64,000 nucleotides of DNA. Origin: Thauera aromatica_A. Lineage in GTDB: Bacteria > Pseudomonadota > Gammaproteobacteria > Burkholderiales > Rhodocyclaceae. Within the stretch, counting starts at the first letter, position 1, and each line of letters opens with the position of its first letter. The notes below the pieces were generated by a model, which worked only from the letters and a program-made list of their open reading frames with translations, had not been told where the DNA came from and ran no database searches. Positions 8,734 through 16,849 of this stretch are shown here, in pieces. Location: assembly GCF_023093595.1 (NCBI RefSeq), contig NZ_JALLIK010000101.1, forward strand, positions 1 to 64,000, written 5' to 3'. Made by a program: the position numbers and the translations under genes.

Positions 8734-9516
8734 TCAGCGCTGGAAATCGTAATCGATCGTCAGCGGTGCATGGTCCGAGAAGCGCTGGTGTTTGTAGACG
8801 CTGCCGCTGCGGGCCGTGGCGGCCAGTGCCGGGGTGGCGATCTGGTAGTCCAGGCGCCAGCCGACATTTTTCGCCCAGGCCTGGCCGCGATTGGACCACC
8901 AAGTGTAGCAGGCGTCGGTGGCGTCGGGGTGGAGGCGGCGATAGACGTCCACCCAGCCCTGTTCGTCGAACAGGCGGCCGAGCCAGGCGCGCTCCTCGGG
9001 CAGGAAGCCGGAGTTCTTCTGGTTCGATTTCCAGTTCTTCAGGTCGATTTCGCGGTGGGCGATGTTCCAGTCGCCGCACACCACGACTTCGCGCCCGCTG
9101 GCGTAGAGCTTGGCCATGTGGGGCAGGAAGCGTTCCATGAAGCGGAACTTGATCTGCAGGCGCTCCTCCGAACTGGAACCCGAAGGCAGGTACAGCGACA
9201 CCACCGACAGCCTGCCGAAGTCGAGCTGCAGGAAGCGGCCTTCGGCATCGATGTCGGCGATGCCCAGTCCTTCGGTCACGCGTTCCGGTTCGTGCCGGCT
9301 GTAGATCCCGACCCCGCTGTAGCCTTTCTTCTCGGCATGATGGAACCAGCCTTGCATCCCGGCCGGCGCCCGCATCGCGGCGCTGAGGTCGCCGGCCTGC
9401 GCTTTGAGCTCCTGCACGCAGACCACATCGGCCTGCTGCTGCGGCAGCCAGTCGAGAAAGCCCTTGCCGACCGCCGAGCGGATGCCGTTGAGGTTGAGGG
9501 AGATGATGCGTAACAT
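8734..9516 (-). CDS. xth: exodeoxyribonuclease III
   Basis: A 260-residue cytosolic endonuclease/exonuclease/phosphatase-fold enzyme of the ExoIII/APE family. It cleaves DNA at abasic sites and trims 3' blocked ends in base excision repair. The N-terminus MLRIISLNLNGIRSA carries the active-site Asn, the metal-binding Glu is in VCVQELKAQ, the Asp/Asn pair is in CGDWNIAH and the C-terminal catalytic pair is in RFSDHAPLTIDYD. The start at 9516 gives the family N-terminus. The gene is divergent from pyrE with only 40 bases between the starts, so promoters must be compact or overlap. The diguanylate cyclase gene follows 36 bases downstream. Confidence 0.92.
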   Translation of the reverse strand: MLRIISLNLNGIRSAVGKGFLDWLPQQQADVVCVQELKAQAGDLSAAMRAPAGMQGWFHHAEKKGYSGVGIYSRHEPERVTEGLGIADIDAEGRFLQLDFGRLSVVSLYLPSGSSSEERLQIKFRFMERFLPHMAKLYASGREVVVCGDWNIAHREIDLKNWKSNQKNSGFLPEERAWLGRLFDEQGWVDVYRRLHPDATDACYTWWSNRGQAWAKNVGWRLDYQIATPALAATARSGSVYKHQRFSDHAPLTIDYDFQR

Positions 9517-9556
9517 GAGCGCTTCCGAAATGATGCTGCACTGCGGCAGACAAACC

Positions 9557-10201
9557 ATGGATTTTAGCCGGGATTTCATCGCCCTCGCCTGTCGCAAAGG
9601 GGTGCTGCGCTTCGGCGCCTTCGTCACCAAGGCCGGGCGTGACTCGCCTTATTTCTTCAACGCCGGACTGTTCGACGACGGCGCTTCGTTCCGCGAACTG
9701 TGCGGCTACTACGCGCGCGCGATCCGCGACTCGGGGGTCGCCTGCGACATGCTGTTCGGGCCGGCCTACAAGGGCATTCCGCTGGTCGCCGGCACCGCGA
9801 TCCGGCTCGCCGAGGACGGCATCGGCCTGCCCTTCGCCTTCAACCGCAAGGAAGCCAAGGACCACGGCGAGGGCGGCACCCTGATCGGCGCGCCGCTGGC
9901 GGGCCGCGTCCTGATTCTGGACGACGTGATCTCGGCCGGTACTTCGGTGCGCGAATCGGTCGAGCTGATCCGTGCCGCCGGAGCGGTGCCGGCGGGTGTG
10001 GTGATCGCGCTCGATCGCATGGAACGAGGGCAAAGTTCCTTGTCCGCGGTCGAAGAGGTGAAGCAGAATTTCGGCATTCCGGTGATCGCGGTCGCCACTC
10101 TCGAGGATCTCGTGGCCTACCTCGGGGAGGCGCCCGAGCTTGCCGCCAACCTCGAGGCTGTCATGGCGTATCGGCAACAGTATGGGATCTCCTCGCGTTG
10201 A
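9557..10201 (+). CDS. pyrE: orotate phosphoribosyltransferase
   Basis: A 214-residue cytosolic enzyme of de novo pyrimidine synthesis converting orotate and PRPP to OMP. The PRPP-binding loop VLILDDVISAGTS is intact near residue 120 and the flexible catalytic loop FNRKEAKDHGEGG precedes it. The N-terminal FGAFVTKAGRDSPYFFN segment is typical of the PyrE group that works as a homodimer. The start at 9557 (MDFSRDFI) gives the family length; an in-frame ATG at 9530 is possible but has no family support. The 3' end overlaps the next gene by 20 bases, and xth diverges upstream. Confidence 0.93.
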   Translation: MDFSRDFIALACRKGVLRFGAFVTKAGRDSPYFFNAGLFDDGASFRELCGYYARAIRDSGVACDMLFGPAYKGIPLVAGTAIRLAEDGIGLPFAFNRKEAKDHGEGGTLIGAPLAGRVLILDDVISAGTSVRESVELIRAAGAVPAGVVIALDRMERGQSSLSAVEEVKQNFGIPVIAVATLEDLVAYLGEAPELAANLEAVMAYRQQYGISSR

Positions 10202-10850
10202 GTCCTTTCCCGGCCGGCCCGGCGCCGGCCTGCTCCTGGTTGCCGTGTTGCTGGCGGGCGAAGCCGTGGCGCAACCGCCCGCCGCCCGCACCATCTACTG
10301 CTGCGACGTCGGCGGCCAGCCGGTATGCGGCGATATCCTGCCTGCGGCCTGCTACGGCCGCGCGTACCGGGAGTTGAACCCTTCGGGCGTCGTGCGCCGC
10401 ACCGTGCCTGCACCGCTCACCGCCGACGAGCTTTCCCGTCGCGCCGAACTCGAACGCCAGCGTCGCGCCGACGAGGCCGAGCGTCAGCGCCAGCAGCGCC
10501 TGGACCAGGCGCTGCTCGAAACCTACCGCAGCCTGGACGATCTCGACCGCCGGCGCGACCGCGAACTGCGCGATGTCGAGCGCACGCTGGACGAGCTGCG
10601 CGAGCGCGAGGCGGCATTGGTCGAGCGCCAGCGCGCCCTGATCCAGGACGCGACCCGGACCGACAAGAGCGATGTCGCCGCCAGCCTGGAGCGCGACATC
10701 CGCACCCTCGACAGCGAGATCATCGCCCAGCGTGGCGTTCTCGAGGCGAAGACCAGGGAGCGCGCTGCCGTGCTCGAGCGCTTCGCCGAGGATCGCCGGC
10801 GTTATCTTGAACTCACTGCGGAAGACGGCGGGATGCCGCCGTCGCGCTGA
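10182..10850 (+). CDS. secreted coiled-coil protein of unknown function
   Basis: A 222-residue protein. The first part has a signal peptide with hydrophobic core LLLVAVLLAGEAVAQ, so the mature form is probably periplasmic. Next comes a short cysteine-containing segment (four Cys in about 25 residues, including IYCCDVGGQPVCGD), vaguely like the small beta-domain of DUF4124 proteins. The remaining 140 residues are a highly charged Arg/Glu/Gln-rich heptad region, clearly coiled-coil. The start at 10182 lies inside pyrE (20-base overlap), suggesting coupling to pyrE translation. A disulfide-stabilised head with a long coiled coil suggests an envelope structural or adaptor role, but I cannot name a function. 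Confidence 0.7.
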   Translation: MGSPRVESFPGRPGAGLLLVAVLLAGEAVAQPPAARTIYCCDVGGQPVCGDILPAACYGRAYRELNPSGVVRRTVPAPLTADELSRRAELERQRRADEAERQRQQRLDQALLETYRSLDDLDRRRDRELRDVERTLDELREREAALVERQRALIQDATRTDKSDVAASLERDIRTLDSEIIAQRGVLEAKTRERAAVLERFAEDRRRYLELTAEDGGMPPSR

Positions 10851-10930
10851 TTCGGGTACGCCGGGCACATGACGGCCGCAACCAGAGCCCGCCCGCCCTG
10901 CGGTGCCGGCGCGGCCGGCGCGCCGCAGCC

Positions 10931-11713
10931 ATGAGCGCGGCGCTCGCACTCGACGCCGTGGCTGCCTGCATGGCCCGCGCCGAGCGCTTGCTGTTCATCA
11001 CCGGCGCCGGGATCTCGGCCGATTCCGGGTTGCCGACCTACCGTGGCATCGGCGGGCTCTACCACGACCGCCTCACCGCCGATGGCCTTTGCATCGAAGA
11101 GGCCTTGTCGGGGGCGACGATGGCGGCACGCCCGGAATTGGCATGGAAATACATCGCAGAGATCGAAGCCCGCTGCCGCGGCGCGCAGCCCAACGCCGCG
11201 CACCGCCTGATCGCCGCCCTCGAACAGGAAAAATCCATGGTCTGCGTGCTGACGCAGAACGTCGATGGGTTGCACCGCGCCGCCGGTTCGCGCAACGTCA
11301 TCGAGCTGCATGGCACGCTCCACCGCCTGTGCTGCACGGCCTGCCACCACCGGCGCGAGGTCGCCGATTACGCCGGCCTGCGGATTCCGCCCGAGTGTCC
11401 GCTGTGCGGCGCGACGATGCGCCCGGACGTGGTGCTGTTCGGCGAGGCCTTGCCGGTGCGGGCCCTCGCGCGCCTCGATGCCGTGCTCGGCGAAGGGGTG
11501 GAGATGGTGCTGGCGGTCGGCACTTCGGGCGCCTTTCCGTACATTGCCGCCCCGGTGCACTGGGCGCTGCAGCGCGGTCTGCCCACGGTCGAGATCAACC
11601 CCGGCGAGACCGCCCTCAGCGCCGTCGTCACCCACCGCCTGCGCCTGCGCGCGGCCGAGGCCTTGCCCGAACTCTGGCGCCGCATGCACCCGTCCGAACC
11701 GGCGGAGGATTGA
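10931..11713 (+). CDS. cobB: NAD-dependent protein deacylase, Sir2 family
   Basis: A 260-residue cytosolic sirtuin that removes acetyl or other acyl groups from protein lysines with NAD, releasing nicotinamide and O-acyl-ADP-ribose. The NAD-binding motif GAGISADSGLPTYRG is at about residues 26-40, TQNVDGLHRAAGS holds the Asn/Asp pair, the catalytic His follows in ELHG, and four cysteines form the zinc site (CTACHH and CPLCG). The Zn module is intact. Start at 10931 (MSAALALD) is the only plausible ATG. It is convergent with the giant oxidoreductase gene and separated from the coiled-coil gene by 80 bases. Class III sirtuin desuccinylase residues are not clearly present, so substrate preference is open. 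Confidence 0.88.
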   Translation: MSAALALDAVAACMARAERLLFITGAGISADSGLPTYRGIGGLYHDRLTADGLCIEEALSGATMAARPELAWKYIAEIEARCRGAQPNAAHRLIAALEQEKSMVCVLTQNVDGLHRAAGSRNVIELHGTLHRLCCTACHHRREVADYAGLRIPPECPLCGATMRPDVVLFGEALPVRALARLDAVLGEGVEMVLAVGTSGAFPYIAAPVHWALQRGLPTVEINPGETALSAVVTHRLRLRAAEALPELWRRMHPSEPAED

Positions 11714-11758
11714 GCGGGGACGGCCGCGCGGGGGACGCGCGCGCCGCTCCGGTCCGCT

Positions 11759-14700
11759 TTACAGCAGCACGCGCTCGATGCCGCCGCGGTTGGCCTTGGC
11801 GACGTAGTCGGGCAGCCAGTTCTCGCCCAGCAGGTGGCGTGCCAGTTCGATGACGATGTAGTCGGGTTCGATGCCCCCGGCGTCGTCGGCGAAGCGGTGC
11901 ATGCCCTGCAGGCAGCTCGGGCAGGAGGTGAGGATCTTCACTTTCGCACCCGGAGCGTCCTCGCGCAGCTTCGCCGCGCCTTTCTCGATTTCCTCCTGCT
12001 TGCGGAAGCGCACCTGGGTCGAGATGTCGGGGCGGGCCACCGCCAGGGTGCCCGACTCGCCGCAGCAGCGGTCGGACAGATCGACGCGGGTGCCCATCAG
12101 CGCGTTGGCGACCTTGATCCCCGCATGCACTTTCATCGGCGTGTGGCAGGGCTCGTGGTACATGTACCTGACGCCCTGCACGCCGTCGAGCCTGACCCCC
12201 TTCTCCATCAGGTATTCGTGGATGTCGAGCAGGCGGCAGCCGGGGAAGATCTTGTCGAATTCGTACTTCTGCAGCTGGTCCATGCAGGTGCCGCAGGACA
12301 CGATCACGGTCTTGATGTCGAGGTAGTTCAGGGTGTTGGCGACGCGGTGGAAGAGCACGCGGTTGTCGGTGGTGATCTTCTGCCCCTTGTCGTCCTCGCC
12401 GGCGGAGGTCTGCGGGTAGCCGCAGCACAGGTAGCCGGGCGGCAGCACGGTCTGCGCGCCGACGTGGTAGAGCATCGCCTGGGTGGCGAGCCCGACCTGG
12501 CTGAACAGACGCTCGGAGCCGCAGCCGGGGAAGTAGAACACCGCTTCCGAATCGCCGTTGGCCTTGTGCGGGTCGCGGATCACCGGGATGACCTTGTCGT
12601 CCTCGATGTCGAGCAGGGCGCGGCTGGTCTTCTTCGGCAGGTTGCCCGGCATCGGCTTGTTGATGAAGTGGATGACCTGGGCACGGATCGTCGGTGCGAC
12701 CAGTGGTGGTTTGCCGAGCGTGGCCGGCGGCGCCGCGAGCTGGGGCTGGATGAGGCCGAACTTCTTGCCCAGACCGTGTGCCCAGCGTTGCGCCTTGTAG
12801 CCCCACTCGATCATGCCGGTGCGGATGGCCTTGATCGTGGCCGGGTCCTTCACCGTGAGGAAGGCCATCGCCGCGGCCTTGCCCGGGTTGAACGATTTCT
12901 TGCCTTCCTTGCGCAGCAGGTTGCGCATCTTGATCGAGACGTCGCCGAAGTCGATGTCCACCGGGCAGGGCTTCTCGCACTTGTGACAGATCGTGCAGTG
13001 GTCGGCGACATCCTCGAACTCGGCCCAGTGCGCCAGCGACACGCCGCGCCGGGTCTGTTCCTCGTAGAGGAAGGCCTCGATCAGCAGCGAGGTCGACAGG
13101 ATCTTGTTGCGCGGCGAGTACAGCAGGTTGGCGCGCGGCACATGGGTCGAGCACACCGGCTTGCACTTGCCGCAGCGCAGGCAGTCCTTGATGTCGTGCG
13201 CGATCTCGCCGACCGCAGTCTGCTCCATGATCAGCGACTCGTGGCCCATCAGGTTGAAGCTGGGGGTGTAGGCGTTGGCGAGATTGCCGCCTTTCATCAG
13301 CTTGCCGCGGTTGAAGCGGCCTTCCGGGTCGACCTTTTCCTTGTAGGCCCAGAACGCGGCCATCTGCTCGTCGCTCAGGTAGTCGAGCTTGGTGATGCCG
13401 ATGCCGTGCTCGCCGGAAATCACCCCGTCGAGGCTCTTGGCCAGCGCCATGATGCGATCGACGGCACGGTTGGCGCGCTGCAGCATCTCGTAATGGTCGG
13501 AGTTGACCGGAAGGTTGGTGTGCACGTTGCCGTCGCCGGCGTGCATGTGGAGGGCGACGAAGACGCGGCCGCGCAGGACTTCCTGGTGGATTTCGCCGAT
13601 ACGGGCGAGGATGCGGGCGAACAGCGCGCCGTCGAAAATGTGTTCGAGCCGCGGGCGGAGTTCGCCCTTCCACGACACACGGATCGAGTAGTCCTGCAGG
13701 CGGTGGAACAGCAGGGGATGTTCGGTGCGGTTGGAGAGCTCGCCGGCGTCGATGCCGTATTCGGCAAAGTGGCGTTCGGCTTCGGCGAGGGGGATGTCGA
13801 GATTGTCCAGCAGCCATTGCCAGCGCCGGCGTACCTGGGCGATCTGCTCGAGGGCCTGGGCGCGGTGGTCGGCGATCAGGGTGTCGCGATCGACGATCTC
13901 GTCCTTGAGTTCGAGCGGCAGTTCGCCCTGCAGGAAGGCGGCCAGGGTGTCGCACAGTTCGAGCTTGTTGTGGATCGACAGCTCGATGTTGATCCGCTCG
14001 ATGCCGTCGCAGTATTCGCCCATGCGCGGCAGCGGGATCACGACGTCCTCGTTGATCTTGAACGCATTGGTGTGGCGCGAGATCGCCGCGGTGCGGCTGC
14101 GCTCGAGCCAGAAGCGCTTGCGCTGCTCGGGGCTGACGGCGATGAAGCCTTCCGCACCGCGGGTATTGGTCATGCGCACGACGGCGGAGGCGGCGGCCAT
14201 CACCGCGTCCTCGTCGTGGCCGACGATGTCGCCGATCAGCACCATCTTCGGGCGGCCGTGGCGCTTGGCCTTGGTGGCGTAGCCGACGGCCTTGACGTAG
14301 CGTTCGTCGAGGTGCTCGAGGCCTGCGAGCTGCACCCCCGCGGCATGGCCGGCGCCGCCGGGCTTGAACCAGTCGGTGATCTCGACGATCGCCGGCACCG
14401 CCTCGCGCACCTGACCGAAGAACTCCAGGCACACGGTGCGCGCGACCGGCGGCATCTTGTGCAGCACCCAGCGCGCGGCGACGATCAACCCGTCGGTGCC
14501 TTCCTTCTGCACGCCGGGGACGCCGCCGAGGAACTTGTCGGTGACGTCCTTGCCGAGGCCGGCCTTGCGGCAGCTCGCCCCCGGCAGGGCGAGGATCTCT
14601 TCGCCGAGCGGGCGGTAGCTGAGGCCGTCGAAGCGGCGCAGGCGGAAGCGCACCGTCTCCTGCTCGTGGATCTTGCCGAAGTTGTGGTCGAGGCGCTCGA

Positions 14701-15640
14701 CTTCGAGCCAGTCGCCGTCGGGCGTGACCATCTTCCACCACGCCAGGTTGTCGAGCGCGGTGCCCCACAGCACCGCCTTCTTGCCGCCGGCGTTCATCGC
14801 GATGTTGCCGCCGATGCACGATGCGCTGGCCGAGGTCGGGTCGACCGCGAACACGCGCCCGGCCGCGGCCGCGGCCTCGGCGACGCGCTCGGTGACGACC
14901 CCGGCGCCGGTGCGGATGGTGGCGTAGGGTGCGGGCAGCGGACCGTCGAGCCCGGGCAGGACGGTGTCTTCGACTGCGCTCATGGCGAGCAGCTTCTCGG
15001 TGTTGATCACCACCGAGTTCGCATCGAGCGGCACGGCGCCGCCGGTGTAGCCGGTGCCGCCGCCGCGCGGGATGATGGTCAGGCCGAGCGTGATGCACTC
15101 CCGCACCAGCGGCGCCATCTCCTCTTCGGTGTCGGGGTAGAGCACGGCGAAGGGGTATTCGACGCGCCAGTCGGTGGCGTCGGTGACGTGGGAGACGCGG
15201 GCGTGGCCGTCGAAGCAGATGTTGTCGCGGCGGGTGTGCTTCGCCAGGGCCTTCAGGACCGCCTTGCGCCGCCGCGCAGTGTCGTCGAACCAGCGCTCGA
15301 AGTCGGACACCGCCTCGCGCGCGTGGGCCACCAGCAAAGCGACGCGGTCGTTGCCCTGACGGCGCTTGTCGATCTCGTTGAGACGATGGTTGAGCGCGCC
15401 GATCAGCGCGTTGCGGCGCTCGTGGCTGGTGAGCAGATCGTCTTCGAGATAGGGGTTGCGGCGGACCACCCAGATGTCGCCGAGCACTTCGTAGAGCATG
15501 CGCGCGGAGCGCCCGGTGACGCGCTCGGCGCGCAGCTCGTCCAGCGCCGACCAGGTTTCGGCGCCGAGCAGGCGGATGATGATCTCGCGGTCCGAGAACG
15601 AAGTGTAGTTGTACGGGATTTCGCGCAGGCGTTGGGTCAT
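11759..15640 (-). CDS. giant FAD-linked oxidase/Fe-S oxidoreductase (DUF3683 type, D-lactate dehydrogenase-like)
   Basis: A 1293-residue multidomain flavoprotein. An N-terminal DUF3683-like module (about 1-130) precedes a PCMH-type FAD domain with RGGGTGYTGGAVPL near residue 190, then a FAD-oxidase C-terminal domain (to about 750). Two [4Fe-4S] ferredoxin motifs follow, CLRCGKCKPVC near 815 and CTICHKCEKPCP near 880, and two cysteine-rich CCG domains (about 1000-1270, with LCCGYP and CCGESG). This is a GlcD/GlcF-like or Dld/LutA-like electron-transfer architecture in one chain, so the likely job is oxidation of a 2-hydroxy acid with electrons passed to quinones. No signal peptide is seen. The substrate is not certain. 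The gene stands alone, convergent with the sirtuin. Confidence 0.85.
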   Translation of the reverse strand: MTQRLREIPYNYTSFSDREIIIRLLGAETWSALDELRAERVTGRSARMLYEVLGDIWVVRRNPYLEDDLLTSHERRNALIGALNHRLNEIDKRRQGNDRVALLVAHAREAVSDFERWFDDTARRRKAVLKALAKHTRRDNICFDGHARVSHVTDATDWRVEYPFAVLYPDTEEEMAPLVRECITLGLTIIPRGGGTGYTGGAVPLDANSVVINTEKLLAMSAVEDTVLPGLDGPLPAPYATIRTGAGVVTERVAEAAAAAGRVFAVDPTSASASCIGGNIAMNAGGKKAVLWGTALDNLAWWKMVTPDGDWLEVERLDHNFGKIHEQETVRFRLRRFDGLSYRPLGEEILALPGASCRKAGLGKDVTDKFLGGVPGVQKEGTDGLIVAARWVLHKMPPVARTVCLEFFGQVREAVPAIVEITDWFKPGGAGHAAGVQLAGLEHLDERYVKAVGYATKAKRHGRPKMVLIGDIVGHDEDAVMAAASAVVRMTNTRGAEGFIAVSPEQRKRFWLERSRTAAISRHTNAFKINEDVVIPLPRMGEYCDGIERINIELSIHNKLELCDTLAAFLQGELPLELKDEIVDRDTLIADHRAQALEQIAQVRRRWQWLLDNLDIPLAEAERHFAEYGIDAGELSNRTEHPLLFHRLQDYSIRVSWKGELRPRLEHIFDGALFARILARIGEIHQEVLRGRVFVALHMHAGDGNVHTNLPVNSDHYEMLQRANRAVDRIMALAKSLDGVISGEHGIGITKLDYLSDEQMAAFWAYKEKVDPEGRFNRGKLMKGGNLANAYTPSFNLMGHESLIMEQTAVGEIAHDIKDCLRCGKCKPVCSTHVPRANLLYSPRNKILSTSLLIEAFLYEEQTRRGVSLAHWAEFEDVADHCTICHKCEKPCPVDIDFGDVSIKMRNLLRKEGKKSFNPGKAAAMAFLTVKDPATIKAIRTGMIEWGYKAQRWAHGLGKKFGLIQPQLAAPPATLGKPPLVAPTIRAQVIHFINKPMPGNLPKKTSRALLDIEDDKVIPVIRDPHKANGDSEAVFYFPGCGSERLFSQVGLATQAMLYHVGAQTVLPPGYLCCGYPQTSAGEDDKGQKITTDNRVLFHRVANTLNYLDIKTVIVSCGTCMDQLQKYEFDKIFPGCRLLDIHEYLMEKGVRLDGVQGVRYMYHEPCHTPMKVHAGIKVANALMGTRVDLSDRCCGESGTLAVARPDISTQVRFRKQEEIEKGAAKLREDAPGAKVKILTSCPSCLQGMHRFADDAGGIEPDYIVIELARHLLGENWLPDYVAKANRGGIERVLL

Positions 15641-15818
15641 TGGCGTGCCGGGGAAATTGCTGCTGGGGAACGAACCATTCTAGCGAACCGCAGTGCACCA
15701 TGCAGCAAAAACAAAGACCTTGCGCATGCTGCGGTTTTGCCTGGAGCGGCGGGCGGGAGCGGGCGGGCTGTGCGGCCCGTTCCCGCTGAGAACCGGGATT
15801 GACGCTGGCCGGGGGCGT

Positions 15819-16220
15819 TCAGGATGCTGCCCACACCACGACAGCGTAGCGCAGACCCTTGCCGACCGCCATCCACAACAGGCAGGTCAGCCCGTTCAGG
15901 CGCAGCACGCCGGCCGCGACGCACAGCGCGTCGCCGATCAGCGGCACCCACGACAGCAGCAGGCTGAGGCTGCCCCAGCGCTGGACGGCGGCGAGCTGCG
16001 GCGGTATTTCCTTGCGCGGCACGATGCGGCCGAGGAGGTAGGTGCTCATCCCGCCGGCGGTGTTGGCCACCGTGGCGACAAGCAGCGCCTGGAGCGTGAG
16101 TTCGGGGCGGAGGGCGACGAGCCCGGCGAGCACCACCTCCGATCCGCCGGGCAGCAGGGTGGCGGCGAGAAAGGCCGCCAGCGCCAGCCCGCCGAGCGCG
16201 GCCAGCTCAGTGCCGTGCAT
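15819..16220 (-). CDS. YqaA family small membrane protein (DedA-like)
   Basis: A 133-residue inner-membrane protein with about four hydrophobic segments. It contains LPGGSEVVLAGLV near the N-terminus and NTAGGMSTYLLGRI in the second segment, both typical of the YqaA branch of the SNARE-associated/DedA superfamily, and it is slightly shorter than E. coli YqaA. The superfamily is linked to phospholipid flipping and membrane homeostasis; a specific role for YqaA is not known to me. Start ATG at 16220. The gene is divergent from the PsiF-family gene over a 152-base region that contains a strong promoter for the latter. Confidence 0.82.
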   Translation of the reverse strand: MHGTELAALGGLALAAFLAATLLPGGSEVVLAGLVALRPELTLQALLVATVANTAGGMSTYLLGRIVPRKEIPPQLAAVQRWGSLSLLLSWVPLIGDALCVAAGVLRLNGLTCLLWMAVGKGLRYAVVVWAAS

Positions 16221-16298
16221 GGCGAGGACCGCAGCTGGCGGGCGCAGCGCTAGCGGCAGGGGGCGAGGCGTCCCGCTCGCCTGCAGACGAATCCGGAA

Positions 16299-16327
16299 TT
16301 GACATGCAGATATGACGATAGCAAAAT
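16299..16327 (+). promoter_or_regulatory. sigma-70 promoter of the PsiF-family gene
   Basis: A perfect -35 TTGACA (16299-16304), a 17-base spacer and a -10 CAAAAT (16322-16327) predict a transcript start near 16334, about 39 bases before the ATG. The surrounding 60 bases are AT-rich in a very GC-rich window. Confidence 0.65.
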
Positions 16328-16328
16328 A

Positions 16329-16351
16329 AATTTACGCATTTTGCGTAAATT
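16329..16351. promoter_or_regulatory. perfect 23-bp palindrome over the transcription start, candidate operator
   Basis: Ten-base arms AATTTACGCA (16329-16338) and TGCGTAAATT (16342-16351) flank TTT. The repeat overlaps the predicted transcription start of the PsiF-family gene and sits just before its GGAGG ribosome binding site (16361-16365). That is a classical repressor operator position. It does not look like a Pho box. The binding protein is unknown. Confidence 0.55.
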
Positions 16352-16372
16352 GGATATCGAGGAGGCTGTCTC

Positions 16373-16795
16373 ATGAAAACCATTCTGTCCGCTGTCGCCG
16401 CAAGTCTTGCGTTGTCCGCGCTGCTGCCCGCGCAGGCCTGGGCCAATCCCCAGCACGAGCGCATGAAGCGTTGCAATGCGGAGGCGAAAACACAGGCACT
16501 GAAGGGCGAGGAGCGCAAGGCGTTCATGAGCACCTGCCTGAAAGGAAAACATGAGGGAGGCGCGGTGCAGGCCGCAGCCGGTGCGGCCCAGCCGGCGCCC
16601 GCCGGGCAAGCGCCGGACGCGGCGAAAACCGCTGGCGCTGCGGCCTCGGCGGCGCCGGTGGCTGCCGCCGCTGCGGAGAAGGCAAAGGCGGCCGATGACC
16701 AGGCCAGGGCGACGGCGTGCAACCAGTCGGCAACCGAGCAATCGCTCAAGGGCGCCAAGCGCAAGGCTTTCGTCAGCGAGTGCCTGAAAGGCTGA
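16373..16795 (+). CDS. PsiF repeat family protein
   Basis: A 140-residue exported protein with a signal peptide ending in AQAWA (about residue 24). It has two copies of a PsiF-type repeat: an N-terminal one with RMKRCNAEAK..LKGEERKAFMSTCLKG and a C-terminal one with ATACNQSA..LKGAKRKAFVSECLKG, each with two cysteines. They are joined by an Ala/Pro-rich linker. PsiF was first named as a phosphate-starvation gene in enterobacteria; its function is unknown. GGAGG lies 7 bases before the ATG. The gene has its own near-consensus promoter and a striking palindrome at the transcript start, so expression is probably controlled by a dedicated regulator. Confidence 0.85.
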   Translation: MKTILSAVAASLALSALLPAQAWANPQHERMKRCNAEAKTQALKGEERKAFMSTCLKGKHEGGAVQAAAGAAQPAPAGQAPDAAKTAGAAASAAPVAAAAAEKAKAADDQARATACNQSATEQSLKGAKRKAFVSECLKG

Positions 16796-16814
16796 CGCCC
16801 CGCGCTCTGCACCG

Positions 16815-16844
16815 GTGCCCGCGGCAGGGCCGCGGCGCCGGCAC
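16815..16844. terminator. strong GC hairpin between convergent psiF-type gene and ttcA
   Basis: Inner stem CCGCGGC (16819-16825) with GCCGCGG (16829-16835) and a 3-base loop, extended by GTGC/GCAC with a 5-base bulge. No T-run follows on either strand, so it may act as a bidirectional pause or 3'-end structure rather than a classical terminator. Confidence 0.35.
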
Positions 16845-16849
16845 GGTGT

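Noticed and set aside
11834..15802. 1322-codon open frame on the plus strand opposite the giant oxidoreductase gene
   Set aside because: It has no recognisable domain and is the mirror of a strongly coding frame; long antisense frames are expected in very GC-rich DNA.
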